This document shows, piece after piece, positions 1 through 9,457 of a stretch of 64,000 bases of DNA. The stretch is from the NCBI RefSeq assembly GCF_000429825.1, contig NZ_AUCP01000006.1, positions 87,215 to 151,214 on the forward strand, in the 5' to 3' direction. Below the pieces are notes generated by a model. That model saw only the letters and a program-made list of their open reading frames with translations. It had not been told where the DNA came from and searched no databases. Position 1 is the first letter of the stretch. Each line of letters starts with the position of its first letter. The stretch is from Cohnella thermotolerans DSM 17683. Lineage in GTDB: Bacteria > Bacillota > Bacilli > Paenibacillales > Paenibacillaceae. The translations under genes and the position numbers were made by a program.

Positions 1-1004
1 GGACCGGCCCCATTCGCGCGCATTCGTTCGAGCGCCTCGTCGAGCGCGGCTGCCATTCCGTCCGCATCGCCGGCTTCGATCAGCCGGAACAGCCTAGCGC
101 CGGCTTCGGGATCGGGAATCGGAACGCGATATAGAGCCGAGGACGGGCATTGTGGCGCCATGAGGATGCCTTGGGCGATCTCGATGCCTGCGAAGGGCCG
201 GTTGTCGCGAAGATGGGCCGCCTCTCGGTGAAGCGCTTTCAATCGCTCCGGTCCCTGACCCCAGCGGCTGACAAAAAGCCAGACGTCATCGCCTGTTTGA
301 TTCGCAAGCCGGCTGTGAAGATCGGACAGCACCGAGGCAAACCGCTCCGGCTTGCCGACGATAACCGCTCCAATGCCGCCTGAGCCGTCGTCGAAGAGCC
401 GAACTCGGCCAGCTGCTTCCTCTTCCTCCAGGACGAAGGCGGTTCCAGCGTTTCCGTTTCCCTTCTCCGCCAAAACGACGCAGACGTCCGTGTCCTCCTC
501 CATTCCCAGCATGGCCGAGGCACGCCGGCGCAGCTCCGGGTCGTCTTCTCCGCGGACAAGCAAGGCCAACGCCGCGGCGGCGGCTTCCTTCCGCTCCAGC
601 GCCGCATCCTGCTCCTCCGCTCTCTCCCGTTCGAGCTCGATCCGCAGCTTCGCAAGAACGCGATCGAATTCGAAAGTGTCGATCGGCTTGAGCAAATAAT
701 CGGCCGCCTCGTGCCTCATGACGCTTTGGACGTACTCAAATTCGCCGTACCCGCTCAGCAAAATGAATTTGGCAGGGCAGTCGGCGCGCATCCGCGCCTG
801 CCGGATCAGCTCAATCCCATCCATGACCGGCATGCGGATGTCGGTCACGACCAGATCGGGCCGGCAATCCAAGATCGCTGCGAACGCGTCCTCGCCGTCC
901 CTCGCCTCGCCGCAAACCTCGAACCCTCGGGCCTTCCAATCGACCAGGAGTCTCAGCCCTTCAAGCACCAGCGGTTCATCGTCGACCAGAAATACCTTGT
1001 ACAA
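1..1004 (-). CDS. YesN-type response regulator, 3' end cut by window edge
   Basis: N-terminal part of a two-component response regulator. The receiver domain begins MYKVFLVDDEPLVLEG, with the phospho-acceptor Asp at about residue 55 (VVTDIRMPVMDG) and the conserved Lys in YLLKPID. A coiled, Glu/Arg-rich linker follows. In this family (YesN) an AraC-type helix-turn-helix lies at the C-terminus; here that part would be off the window, so the class is inferred from the receiver and linker. The start is TTG, chosen because an AAAGGAGG ribosome binding site sits 8 nt upstream and the receiver begins exactly there. No kinase partner is visible, so it is probably beyond the left edge. Confidence 0.85.
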   Translation of the reverse strand, partial: MYKVFLVDDEPLVLEGLRLLVDWKARGFEVCGEARDGEDAFAAILDCRPDLVVTDIRMPVMDGIELIRQARMRADCPAKFILLSGYGEFEYVQSVMRHEAADYLLKPIDTFEFDRVLAKLRIELERERAEEQDAALERKEAAAAALALLVRGEDDPELRRRASAMLGMEEDTDVCVVLAEKGNGNAGTAFVLEEEEAAGRVRLFDDGSGGIGAVIVGKPERFASVLSDLHSRLANQTGDDVWLFVSRWGQGPERLKALHREAAHLRDNRPFAGIEIAQGILMAPQCPSSALYRVPIPDPEAGARLFRLIEAGDADGMAAALDEALERMRANGAG

Positions 1005-1078
1005 GCTTCCGCCTCCTTTCCTTTTCTCCCCGACGTCCCATTCGGATATCTCTGATTGCGTTTACATATTTGGGTTCG

Positions 1079-1107
1079 AGTATAGGCAAGGAAAACATTT
1101 TCGTCAA
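1079..1107 (-). promoter_or_regulatory. Sigma-A-type promoter of the first response regulator
   Basis: On the minus strand TTGACG (1102-1107) and TATACT (1079-1084) are separated by exactly 17 bp, about 75 nt upstream of the TTG start of the response regulator. The boxes match the sigma-A consensus at five of six positions each. Confidence 0.7.
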
Positions 1108-1187
1108 CGAGCCGGCTCTTTAATCCGCGTTCGATGGTGACTGAGGAATGCGCAAACCTCGATTGAGCAGCGGGGATAAGCAATGAA

Positions 1188-1224
1188 AAGAGCCTCATCC
1201 TCCACAAGGGAGCATGAGGCTCTT
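1188..1224 (-). terminator. Intrinsic terminator of the alpha-galactosidase gene
   Basis: Perfect 11-bp stem AAGAGCCTCAT / ATGAGGCTCTT with a 15-nt loop, followed on the minus strand by a short T-rich stretch. It lies about 20 nt after the alpha-galactosidase stop codon. Confidence 0.8.
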
Positions 1225-1242
1225 GCGCCGTCTATGCCTCCA

Positions 1243-3342
1243 TTAGCGCTTGACTTTCAATTCGATCAAGCGCGCGGTTTTCTTCCGCGGGAGCGTGACC
1301 TTCAACTGTCCGGAAGAGGCGTGCCAGACGACGCGGCTGTCGCTTTCGCTCGGGTAGGCGATGCGAACCTCCGCGTCCGCGCCGGCCAGCTGCGGGATCG
1401 GCAAGACCGCTTCCGCGGATGGTCCGCCGAGCCGCCAAACGGCGACGTAAGCGCGGTCTCCGTGGCGAAGCCCGAAGCTGATCCAGTCGTCCTGCGCCGT
1501 CGGCAGGCCGAGCGGCCAGAAGGGCAGCGACTGGGCGATGTCCCCGCGAATCGTCTTGTAGTAGTCCAGCGCCTCCTTGACCAGCGCCCGCCGCCGCGGG
1601 CTGAGCTCGGCCAGATGGCCGCTCTGGTGAATGCGAAGCAGCATGGCGTTCACCATGTTGAAGACGACTTCCTCGTCGTCGCCTTCGCGCAGCGGATACG
1701 ACCAGATCGCCGATTGCTCCGGCGTCAGCGCCGACGGCGAGCTCGCGGCGATCGCCGCGTACTTGACGTAATCCTCCTGGTCGCTGGTGGACTGAATGCT
1801 GTGCCGGCTCAGCATCGCATAGTCCATCCGCATGCCGCCGCTGGAGCAGTTCTCGATGACGAGATCCGGATATTTGGCGAAAATCGAGTCGAGCCAAGCG
1901 AGATACGCGCGGTTGTGCTGCAGCAGACCGTCCCCGAAGCTGTCGGCGTTCGTCTCGGTGCCGATGCCCGCGTTGATGTTGTAGTCCATCTTGATATAGC
2001 CTACGCCGTAGTCTTCGACCAATCGGCGAATGACCTCGTTCGCGTGCGCGACGACTTCCGGGTTCCGGTAATCGAGCTGGTAGCGGCTGCGGTCTTTGAC
2101 CCGCTTCCCATGGCGCATAAAGAACCAGCCGTCGTTCGTCTCGGCAAGCTTCGGGCTCCGGATGCCCATGACCTCGAGCTCCAGCCAGAGGCCGGGAATC
2201 ATGCCCTTGCCGCGGATGTAGTCCAGCACATATTTAATGCCTTCCGGGAACCGTTCGGAAGAAGGCAGCCATTCGCCGACCCCGTCCCACCATTCTCCGG
2301 AGGCGTACCAGCCGGCGTCGATGCAGAAGTATTCGCAGCCGATCTCCGCCGCCGCGTCGATAAGCGGGATTAGCTTCGCGGTCGTCGGGCTGCCCCACAG
2401 GCAATTCATATAATCGTTGAAAATGACCCGAAGCAGCCGGTTGTCGTCGTTCGGGCGGCGTATGGCGCGGCGGTACGTCGTGAGCTGGGCGATCGCCTGC
2501 TCGAAGCCGCCTTTGACCGCGCCTACGGCCGCCGGAACGGTCGCAAACTCCTCGCCCGGACGAAGCTGCTTCCACCAGTGGTTGTCATGCTCCGTCGGAC
2601 CGCTGACGAGCAGCGTAAGGAAATTGAACTGATCGATGATTTCCCAATGCCAGGAGCCGTTGTGCTCGATTTGCCAGACGAGCGCCGTTCCCGCTTCCTT
2701 GTTTTCCAGCACCGCCATCGGAATATGCTCCGCGGCCGACCAGGAGCCGGTGTTGCTGCAGGAGATCCGCTTGGAGCTGCGGTCGGTCATATGCGACAAG
2801 CCCAGCTCGGGCAGCGTGTACGTCCGCCATTGCAGCTCGCTTTGCCAGCCGGAGTGCGGAATCGACACGGCGATCTTCGCGTCGCGGTCGAGCTCGCCTT
2901 CCTTGTCCAGCCCGGTCAGCGCGAAGGTGGAGACGTATTCGACGCCGACCGGCTCGCTTCCCGCGTTCTTGAGAACGGTCCAGCAGCGAACGACGGACAC
3001 GCCTTCGTAGAACTGGATATGCGAAGTCGACTCCAGCTTCGTCTCCGGGTCGACGAGCGCAATCTCCAGCTTGCGGCCGATCTCGTTGCGGGAATCGTTG
3101 TGCGACTTGTATCGCATGCGCAAGCCCGGGAACGTGGCCCGGTGCGTTCGCCCGTGATACTCCGCCCGATCCTCGCCCGTTAACTGCAGCTCCAGAAGGC
3201 GGAAGCCCTCCTCCTGCTTCTCGGCCACCAGCTCGGGCCGGAACGGCTCCGGCCCGAAGTGCAGCAAGCGGACGTCTAGCGAATCGGTCACTTTCAAAAC
3301 GAGATGCAGGCCGTTCTCCGTAATCTCGATCCATTTGCTCAT
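1243..3342 (-). CDS. GH36-family alpha-galactosidase
   Basis: Predicted 699-aa cytoplasmic glycosidase (no signal peptide) that removes terminal alpha-galactosyl residues. An N-terminal beta-rich domain is followed by a (beta/alpha)8 barrel. The barrel carries GCEYFCIDAGW, the nucleophile Asp in the KMDYN motif, and the acid/base region ENCSSGGMRMD, all characteristic of clan GH-D/GH36. The usual family length is about 700-740 aa. I start at ATG 3342 (MSKWIEITENG), which has GGAGGG about 10 nt upstream; the open frame continues 38 codons further upstream without a site and into a terminator. It lies downstream of a sugar-binding protein gene on the same strand, with a terminator between them, so readthrough may link the two. 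Substrate (raffinose, melibiose, galactosyl-glycerols) cannot be read from the sequence. Confidence 0.9.
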   Translation of the reverse strand: MSKWIEITENGLHLVLKVTDSLDVRLLHFGPEPFRPELVAEKQEEGFRLLELQLTGEDRAEYHGRTHRATFPGLRMRYKSHNDSRNEIGRKLEIALVDPETKLESTSHIQFYEGVSVVRCWTVLKNAGSEPVGVEYVSTFALTGLDKEGELDRDAKIAVSIPHSGWQSELQWRTYTLPELGLSHMTDRSSKRISCSNTGSWSAAEHIPMAVLENKEAGTALVWQIEHNGSWHWEIIDQFNFLTLLVSGPTEHDNHWWKQLRPGEEFATVPAAVGAVKGGFEQAIAQLTTYRRAIRRPNDDNRLLRVIFNDYMNCLWGSPTTAKLIPLIDAAAEIGCEYFCIDAGWYASGEWWDGVGEWLPSSERFPEGIKYVLDYIRGKGMIPGLWLELEVMGIRSPKLAETNDGWFFMRHGKRVKDRSRYQLDYRNPEVVAHANEVIRRLVEDYGVGYIKMDYNINAGIGTETNADSFGDGLLQHNRAYLAWLDSIFAKYPDLVIENCSSGGMRMDYAMLSRHSIQSTSDQEDYVKYAAIAASSPSALTPEQSAIWSYPLREGDDEEVVFNMVNAMLLRIHQSGHLAELSPRRRALVKEALDYYKTIRGDIAQSLPFWPLGLPTAQDDWISFGLRHGDRAYVAVWRLGGPSAEAVLPIPQLAGADAEVRIAYPSESDSRVVWHASSGQLKVTLPRKKTARLIELKVKR

Positions 3343-3422
3343 CGCAACAGCACCCTCCGTCGATCCAATTGAGCGCGACGCCGCAATATAACCCGATCGT
3401 TGCGTTGCACGCCTAAACGCAA

Positions 3423-3448
3423 ACTCAGCGCCTTTCAAGGCGCTGAGT
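3423..3448 (-). terminator. Stem-loop/terminator after the sugar-binding protein gene
   Basis: Near-perfect inverted repeat ACTCAGCGCCTT / AAGGCGCTGAGT followed on the minus strand by TTTGCGTTTA. It lies between the binding protein stop (3475) and the alpha-galactosidase start (3342) and probably reduces, rather than abolishes, transcription into the glycosidase gene. Confidence 0.7.
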
Positions 3449-3474
3449 CCAACCAAGCGTATTCCTTATTCCCT

Positions 3475-4806
3475 TTATTGGGCCGAGCCCAATTGCTGCC
3501 AGGCTTGCTCGATTTGGGAGATCGCGTCGTCCTTCTTCAGGTTGCCGCCGATGTAAGCCTGCATGATCTCGCCGAACTTCTGATGGAACGTGTCAAGCGA
3601 GTAGTTGATGGACAGATCGCCGGATTTCTCCGTCTTGAGGATCTCATTCATTTGCTTCGGCATGTCAAGGTTCGGCAGCGGAGCGTCCTTGATCGGAGGA
3701 ATCACCTTCGCGATGTTGGAGAACCACTGCTTGCCGTAGTCGGACGTGTACAGCCAGTTGAAGAACGCGATCACTTCCTTGACGTTCTTCGAGTCCTTGT
3801 TGATGCGCAGCGCTTGGTCGGCGCCGGTGATGATTTGGGACTGTTCCGGCTTGTCGCTGACCGGGTAGCCCATGATGCCGATCTGAATATCCGGGTTGAT
3901 CTTCTTGATCGCTTCTTCGTCCCAAGCCCCCTTGCCGGTCATGATCGCGGCTTTGCCGGAAGCGAAGTCGCTCACTTCAGCGTTGCTGTCGCGTTCAAGC
4001 GGCTTGTCCGTGCCGTGCTTGACGGTCGTGTCGATGAAGTTGAAGAAGTTGTTGTAGAGAATCGGATGGTCTTTGAACGTCGTTTTGCCGGCGATGAAGT
4101 CGGCCACGAGCGTCTTGGCGTCGGTTCCTGCATCCGTCGCCGCCGCGTCGACGAAGTGCTGGAAGATGTGCTTCCATACCCACCACTCTTTGTACGCGTT
4201 CGCGAACGGCGTAATGCCTTTCGCTTCGAGCTTGGCGATGGCGTCGTCCAATTGCGCCGTCGTCTTCGGCACCTCGGTGATGCCCGCTTCTTCGAACAGC
4301 TTCTTGTTGTAGATCAGGGCGAACAGGTTGCCCTTGACCGGAAGGCCGAGCACCTTGCCGTCGGAAGACGTCATGTTGGAGCGGACGGCGTCGGTCATCG
4401 CGGCCGCCAGCGGTTCGTTCGTCAGGTCCGCGCTGTATTCGGCGAACGTGTCGATGTCGCCGCCGGCCGTCGTCTGGAACACGTCCGGTATGTTGCCCGA
4501 CGCGATGCGGGATTTCAGGACCGTGTTATAGTCCGACTGCATGATCTCCAGGTTGATCGTGACGTTCGGCTTCACCTTTTTGTATTCGGCGATGTAAGCG
4601 TTGAACGCATCGGTGTATTCCGGAGAAGCGGTAAACATATTGATCGTGACCGGTTTGGAAGAATCGGCGCCGCCCGAAGCCGATGCGGATGCGGCCGGAG
4701 ATTCGCCGCCTGCCGCGTTGTTGTTGTCGCTGCTGCTGCCGCAAGCCGCCAACGCGCCGGCCATCAGGACCATACTGGCCGAAAGTGCCGTAACTCTCTT
4801 TAACAT
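3475..4806 (-). CDS. Sugar ABC transporter extracellular solute-binding lipoprotein (family 1)
   Basis: 443-aa lipoprotein that captures an oligosaccharide outside the cell and delivers it to ABC permeases. The N-terminus MLKRVTALSASMVLMAGALAACGSS has a short basic region, a hydrophobic segment and a lipobox LAAC, followed by an Asn/Ala/Ser-rich linker. The mature part shows the SBP_bac_1 features of this family (for example PEYTDAFNAYIAEYKKVKP and GKGAWDEEAI). Start taken at ATG 4806 with a GGGGG site upstream rather than the in-frame GTG at 4824. The same-strand YesN/YesM genes lie just upstream, and the divergent permeases at 8570-10287 are its likely partners; no ATPase is present, as is normal where a shared MsmX-type ATPase is used. 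Confidence 0.92.
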   Translation of the reverse strand: MLKRVTALSASMVLMAGALAACGSSSDNNNAAGGESPAASASASGGADSSKPVTINMFTASPEYTDAFNAYIAEYKKVKPNVTINLEIMQSDYNTVLKSRIASGNIPDVFQTTAGGDIDTFAEYSADLTNEPLAAAMTDAVRSNMTSSDGKVLGLPVKGNLFALIYNKKLFEEAGITEVPKTTAQLDDAIAKLEAKGITPFANAYKEWWVWKHIFQHFVDAAATDAGTDAKTLVADFIAGKTTFKDHPILYNNFFNFIDTTVKHGTDKPLERDSNAEVSDFASGKAAIMTGKGAWDEEAIKKINPDIQIGIMGYPVSDKPEQSQIITGADQALRINKDSKNVKEVIAFFNWLYTSDYGKQWFSNIAKVIPPIKDAPLPNLDMPKQMNEILKTEKSGDLSINYSLDTFHQKFGEIMQAYIGGNLKKDDAISQIEQAWQQLGSAQ

Positions 4807-4935
4807 AGATTCGCCCCCACTCACAGGTGTTGATTTTGGATTTCGTAGCCTATTCTAAAGAAATCGGTTGTCGATAAAAATGTAGATAAGTGACCACTTG
4901 AGGGTAAAAAAGTGTAGTCCTCGTCCAGTTCACTT

Positions 4936-6576
4936 TTATCCATCCGATCGCTTCATCCGGTATTCGGAGGGCGAGATCGAGAAATAATTCCGGAACGCCT
5001 TGCTGAAGTAATTTTTGTCCTTGTAGCCGAGCATCTCGGAGATTTCCTGAATTTTGAGGTCCGATTCGCCCAGCAGCTCCTTCGCCTTTTCCATCCGGAT
5101 TTTCTGCACGTATTCATGAATGCCGCAGCCGTACTGCTGCTTGAACAGCTTCATCAAATATTCCCGGCTCAGAAAATATTTCTCCGTGAACATCGAAATT
5201 TTGATGTCCTCGAAATAATGCTGGTCGATGTAATCTTTGATTTCGCTGATGTCGAACGAACGATCGGTGCTCGCGGCGCTGCGGATCTGGTAAGCGTAAT
5301 AATCGGCGATCCGGCACAGAAGCGCCTCGTACTCGTCGAACCGGACGAAGTCGGACCCGATGCCGATCGCCTTCAAGCCCTCTGCGCCGCCCGTCGCCAG
5401 TTTATGCGAAGGAACGCCGAATTCCAGCGCCATATCGCCGAGGAGAATGAGGAACTCGTGCAAGATGCGGCTGGCGTCCTTCAAGCTGAAGCTGTCCAGG
5501 CTGCGAATTTTCTTCGTAAAATCGAGCACGATGCTTCGCACCTGATTCGCGTTGCCGGCCTCGATCGCGCTGCGAATCAGAGGAAGGCGGCTGGCGATCG
5601 TCGGGCTCTCCTTCGCGCTCGAGGGATCGGGCCGCCGGTCGGACACCGCCACGTCCCGCAGCTTTAGCAGATCGATCTCGTTTGCGGCCGTCTCCGCATA
5701 TTCGTAGGAAGCCGCCAGCTTCGACACGTCGGGGTCGGACGTTCCGACGCCCGCTACGGAGATAATCCCGAACAGGTCCTTCAAGGCGCCGACGACCTTC
5801 TTCACGAAATGAATCGACCTTAGCGCAATGTCTTCCGGATAGCCGCCGGAGATCGTCTGAATGACGACGACTTCCCGCTCCCGCTTGGGATGGGCAAAGC
5901 CGAAGCTCTTGAAGCCCTCCTCCGCAAATTCGTTAATGACGTTGGACACGGCAAAAAGAAGAAGGTCCGTCTCCCCGTTGAAGCGCGCTTCCGTCACCTG
6001 CTCCAGGTTGAGCATCCGCACGACTGCGGCGCCGAACCGCTTGCCCGGATCGTCCGCGCCGATGAGCCGGAGGAACGCCTCGTTATTTTTAACCTTGAAA
6101 TTGCGTTCGATCATCGAGAGATAAATATTTTCCTTGAGCTTCGGCACCGACATATTGAGCGTTATGTTGCGGTTGATGAACTCGCTCTCGCTTTCCTTCC
6201 GGGCCCGCAGCACGTCGATCGCCTTGCGGAGCGCTTGGTTCAGGTCCTGCCGGTTCACCGGCTTCAGCAAGTAATCGACGACCTTGGAGCGAATGGCCTG
6301 TCTCGTATATTCAAAATCGTTATAGCCGCTGATGACGATCGTAAACAGATTCGGATAATCTCTCTCCACATGCTGAAGAAACGCCATCCCGTCCATCTCG
6401 GGCATCTTCATGTCCACGAGCACGAGATCGGGTTTGCGCTCTTGCAGCAGCGCCAGGCCGGTTCTCCCGTCCCCGGCTTCCATCACTTCTTCCACACCGA
6501 GACCTTCCCAGTCTCCCAATATGCGAATCGCCTCGCGCGACGGTTCTTCGTCGTCGATAATCAGAACTTTATACAT
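4936..6576 (-). CDS. YesN-type response regulator with AraC-type DNA-binding domain
   Basis: 546-aa cytoplasmic regulator. The receiver domain (MYKVLIIDDEEPSREA) has phospho-acceptor Asp55 in VLVDMKMPEMDG and the Lys of YLLKPVN. A long middle region follows, and the C-terminal ~100 residues form an AraC/XylS double helix-turn-helix (SREYLMKLFKQQYG... IQEISEMLGYKDKNYFSKAFRNYFSISPSEYR). It overlaps the upstream kinase gene by 8 nt, which implies translational coupling. The start has GGGGAGG upstream. Its probable target is the neighbouring ABC importer (3475-4806 and 8570-10287). Confidence 0.95.
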   Translation of the reverse strand: MYKVLIIDDEEPSREAIRILGDWEGLGVEEVMEAGDGRTGLALLQERKPDLVLVDMKMPEMDGMAFLQHVERDYPNLFTIVISGYNDFEYTRQAIRSKVVDYLLKPVNRQDLNQALRKAIDVLRARKESESEFINRNITLNMSVPKLKENIYLSMIERNFKVKNNEAFLRLIGADDPGKRFGAAVVRMLNLEQVTEARFNGETDLLLFAVSNVINEFAEEGFKSFGFAHPKREREVVVIQTISGGYPEDIALRSIHFVKKVVGALKDLFGIISVAGVGTSDPDVSKLAASYEYAETAANEIDLLKLRDVAVSDRRPDPSSAKESPTIASRLPLIRSAIEAGNANQVRSIVLDFTKKIRSLDSFSLKDASRILHEFLILLGDMALEFGVPSHKLATGGAEGLKAIGIGSDFVRFDEYEALLCRIADYYAYQIRSAASTDRSFDISEIKDYIDQHYFEDIKISMFTEKYFLSREYLMKLFKQQYGCGIHEYVQKIRMEKAKELLGESDLKIQEISEMLGYKDKNYFSKAFRNYFSISPSEYRMKRSDG

Positions 6577-8386
6577 GGCTGCCTCCCCGCGGAATCATCA
6601 TGCGCATCTCCGTTCCGGTCTCGTCCGTCGATATCGCAAGCCCCGCCTCTTCTCCGAAAATGAGTTGGAGTCTCGCGTTCAAGTTTTTGAGACCGATATT
6701 GTCCCCCTCGCGATCCTCCCATTCCGTCCGGAACGATTGCAGAATCTCCTTCAGCTTCTCCGGAGGAATGCCCGGCCCGTCGTCCTTCACGGAGATGACC
6801 GCGTGCGCCGGTTCGAGGTGGATGCCGATGACGATCGTGATCGTGCTGGAGACTTTCTCCAGCGCATGCTTGATGGAGTTCTCCACCAGCGACTGGATGG
6901 ACAACTTGGGGATGGCGAGGTCCATCAGCGATTCGTCGAAATCGTAGACGACCTGCAGCCGGTTCCCGAATCGGGCTTTTTGCAGCGCCAAATATCGTTC
7001 GATATGTTTTATTTCTTCTTTAGCATGCACGATGTCTTTGCCGCTTATGCAATATCTTAGCGTCAGTGCCAGCGCGTCCACCATGTCGGCAATATCGTCC
7101 ATTCCGTTCTTGAGCGCCTTCGTCGAAATGGCCTGAAGCGCGTTGTAGAGGAAGTGGGGATTGATCTCCGCCTCCAGCGCCTTCAGAATGGCGCTTTTCT
7201 CGACCAGCTTCATTTTGTAGCGCTCGTTGATCAGCTCGTTCGTCCGCTTGACCATCAAGTTGAAATGCTTGGACAAATACGCGATCTCGTCCCTCCCCTT
7301 CACCTCGGTCTCCGCGTCGAACATCCCCTTGCTGAAGCGGCTCATCTGGAGCGACAGCCGCTTGAGCGGCCGCGTGATGGCGTTCGAGGTCAACGTCACG
7401 AGCACAACGGACAGCGCCAGAAAGCCCAACCCGATGAGGATGCTGATCCGGCGGGCCGTCTGGGCCGTGCGGTTGATCTCGCTGTACGGAATCGGTTTGA
7501 CGAGCTTCCAGCCGTCTCCTTCGCTTACGTTGTACACAACCAAATACCGCTTATCCCCTTCCGTCCAAGAGAAACGGTCGCGTCCCCCGCCCTGATCGAG
7601 CCGGTCGAAAAAGCCGGAAGAACGGACGTTCCGGTAAAAATTCACATCGTCCAAATGGAAAGGCACATTGTTCGAATCGAGGAAGAGCAGATGCTCCCCC
7701 TTGTTGAACGGGATGTCCCGGATGATGTCGTTTTTGCCGCTGTCGTTAAAATAAAAGCTCAGCACCGCCCTCGGCCTGCGGTCGGCGAGGGAGCGCAGCA
7801 CCCGGTGATACGCCATGAAGCTGTCGCCCGTCCCGGTCGGATACCCCGTCTCCGTCGGAAAAACGAGCGACTGGATCGAGCGGTTCTTGTCGCTCTCCAT
7901 CGCCTGCTTGTACCACGACTGCTGCGGAATGGTCGCGTCGGTTCCCGCCCGCACCGTCGCGTTATAGCGCTCGCGCGCGATGTAGATGTATTTGTGCTCG
8001 TCGACCAGATACAAGTAAATTTGCTCCAAATCGTGGCGCGAGTAGTACAAACTTCTCAGATAGTCTTCCAAATACAAGCGCGAAGCGTAATCGGTCTCGA
8101 CGTGGTTGATGGCGTTGATGATGTCGTCGTATTTGATTTGCGGCAGCGACAGCTGCTCGATCTCCGCGAAGTAGTTCTCGAAGTTCTTGTTGACAAGCAT
8201 CAGGTTGTTCGAGTTGCTGGCGATGCTATGATCGACCGATTCCTTCTCGATGATCATGTAGGAAATGACCGTGAGCGACGCCACCACCAGAATGATAATG
8301 GACGTGAAGAGTAAAATAAGTTTGTTTACCAGCCTGCGGGTCGCGAAGTTCCCCAGCTTCCGCACCGTTTTCCGGAACCAGTCCAT
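6569..8386 (-). CDS. YesM-type sensor histidine kinase
   Basis: 605-aa membrane kinase. A first transmembrane segment near residues 20-47 and a second near 315-340 enclose an extracellular sensing domain of the Cache type. Then come a HAMP linker (NAITRPLKRLSLQMSRFSKG), the His_kinase box with the phospho-acceptor His in EINPHFLYNALQ, and an HATPase_c domain (LVENSIKHALEK, DDGPGIPPE). It presumably senses sugar or binding-protein status outside the cell and phosphorylates the co-transcribed response regulator. It is divergently oriented to the permease genes at 8570. Confidence 0.95.
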   Translation of the reverse strand: MDWFRKTVRKLGNFATRRLVNKLILLFTSIIILVVASLTVISYMIIEKESVDHSIASNSNNLMLVNKNFENYFAEIEQLSLPQIKYDDIINAINHVETDYASRLYLEDYLRSLYYSRHDLEQIYLYLVDEHKYIYIARERYNATVRAGTDATIPQQSWYKQAMESDKNRSIQSLVFPTETGYPTGTGDSFMAYHRVLRSLADRRPRAVLSFYFNDSGKNDIIRDIPFNKGEHLLFLDSNNVPFHLDDVNFYRNVRSSGFFDRLDQGGGRDRFSWTEGDKRYLVVYNVSEGDGWKLVKPIPYSEINRTAQTARRISILIGLGFLALSVVLVTLTSNAITRPLKRLSLQMSRFSKGMFDAETEVKGRDEIAYLSKHFNLMVKRTNELINERYKMKLVEKSAILKALEAEINPHFLYNALQAISTKALKNGMDDIADMVDALALTLRYCISGKDIVHAKEEIKHIERYLALQKARFGNRLQVVYDFDESLMDLAIPKLSIQSLVENSIKHALEKVSSTITIVIGIHLEPAHAVISVKDDGPGIPPEKLKEILQSFRTEWEDREGDNIGLKNLNARLQLIFGEEAGLAISTDETGTEMRMMIPRGGSHV

Positions 8387-8454
8387 CCGTTCTCTCTTGC
8401 CCCCTTGCGCGGGTACAGTTCACCTTATTACCCTTAACTGTTTACTTAAATCCA

Positions 8455-8483
8455 TTTTTTCGGCCGAAATCGGTGTTTATAAT
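8455..8483 (+). promoter_or_regulatory. Probable promoter of the divergent permease operon
   Basis: A perfect -10 hexamer TATAAT at 8478-8483 lies about 87 nt before the permease start. The -35 position 17 bp upstream is T-rich (TTTTTT) and poor, which suits an activator-dependent promoter such as one used by the adjacent AraC-type regulator. A short inverted repeat, GCCGC/GCGGC, follows near 8517-8532. Confidence 0.45.
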
Positions 8484-8569
8484 GCAATATAGCCTAAACG
8501 CCTTGGGGATGTACAGCCGCCCCAAAGCGGCTTGCGAAAGTGAAGCGACATAAAAAAGAGGTGTGGGGT

Positions 8570-9457
8570 ATGAACAATTTGCGCAGAAGGCTGGGCGCCA
8601 GGGTGGAATTCGGGCTGTTCACGTTGCCGGTCCTCATTTGCGTCCTGGTGGCTTTCTATATTCCGTTCGTCCTGACCGTCCGGTATTCCCTGACGAAGTG
8701 GAACGGGATCTCCAAGCATCCCAAATTTATCGGATTGGACAACTTCAAGCAAATTTTCATGGGCGACGCCAACTTCAGCCATGCGGCGTGGTTCACGGTC
8801 AAATACGCCGTGCTGTATATCGTCCTGATCAACGTGCTGGCCATCGTGCTCGCCGTTATTCTGGACATGAAGCTCAAGTCGAAAACGTTCCTGCGGGCCG
8901 CGTTCTTCATTCCGTACATTTTGAGCCTGGTCATCGTAGGGTTCATCTGGAAGTTCATCTTCATGCAAGGCTTCGAGTCGCTCGGCAACAGCACGGGCTG
9001 GAGCTTCTTCGGCTGGAGCTGGCTAGGGAAGCCGGGTCTGGCGTTCATCTCGGTGCTCTTCGTCTCGATCTGGCAGTCCATCGGCTTCTATCTCGTCATC
9101 TATATCGCCGGCCTGCAATCGGTGCCGGACGATCTGAAGGAAGCGGCCGTCATGGACGGAGCCGGACCGTTCCGGCGATTCTTCAGCGTGACGCTCCCGC
9201 TGCTCGCGCCTTCTGTCACGATCGCCGTCTTCATGGCGCTGACGAACTCGATCAAAGTGTTCGACGTCATTCTGTCGCTGACCGGCGGCGGACCCGGCGG
9301 CACGACTTTCAGCGTCGCCTACGACGTTTACCGCGATACGTTCCAGAACAACCTGTACGGTTACGGGACGGCCAAGGCGCTCATTCTGTTCGTCGCCGTC
9401 CTGATTATCACCATTCTTCAATTGACTATCTTCAAACGCAGGGAGGTTGAGGGCTAA
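8570..9457 (+). CDS. Sugar ABC transporter permease (MalF/UgpA type)
   Basis: 295-aa inner-membrane permease with about six transmembrane segments. It carries the EAA loop DDLKEAAVMDGAGPFRRFFSVTLPLL, which contacts the ATPase. Start chosen at ATG 8570 (MNNLRRRLG) because AAGAGGTG precedes it; the upstream in-frame GTG at 8540 has no site. It is the first gene of a two-permease operon divergent from the YesM/YesN pair and pairs with the binding protein at 3475-4806. Confidence 0.93.
   Translation: MNNLRRRLGARVEFGLFTLPVLICVLVAFYIPFVLTVRYSLTKWNGISKHPKFIGLDNFKQIFMGDANFSHAAWFTVKYAVLYIVLINVLAIVLAVILDMKLKSKTFLRAAFFIPYILSLVIVGFIWKFIFMQGFESLGNSTGWSFFGWSWLGKPGLAFISVLFVSIWQSIGFYLVIYIAGLQSVPDDLKEAAVMDGAGPFRRFFSVTLPLLAPSVTIAVFMALTNSIKVFDVILSLTGGGPGGTTFSVAYDVYRDTFQNNLYGYGTAKALILFVAVLIITILQLTIFKRREVEG

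Noticed and set aside
3400..4803. 467-aa plus-strand frame opposite the first sugar-binding protein
   Set aside because: Antisense shadow with Arg/Val/Asp-rich composition.
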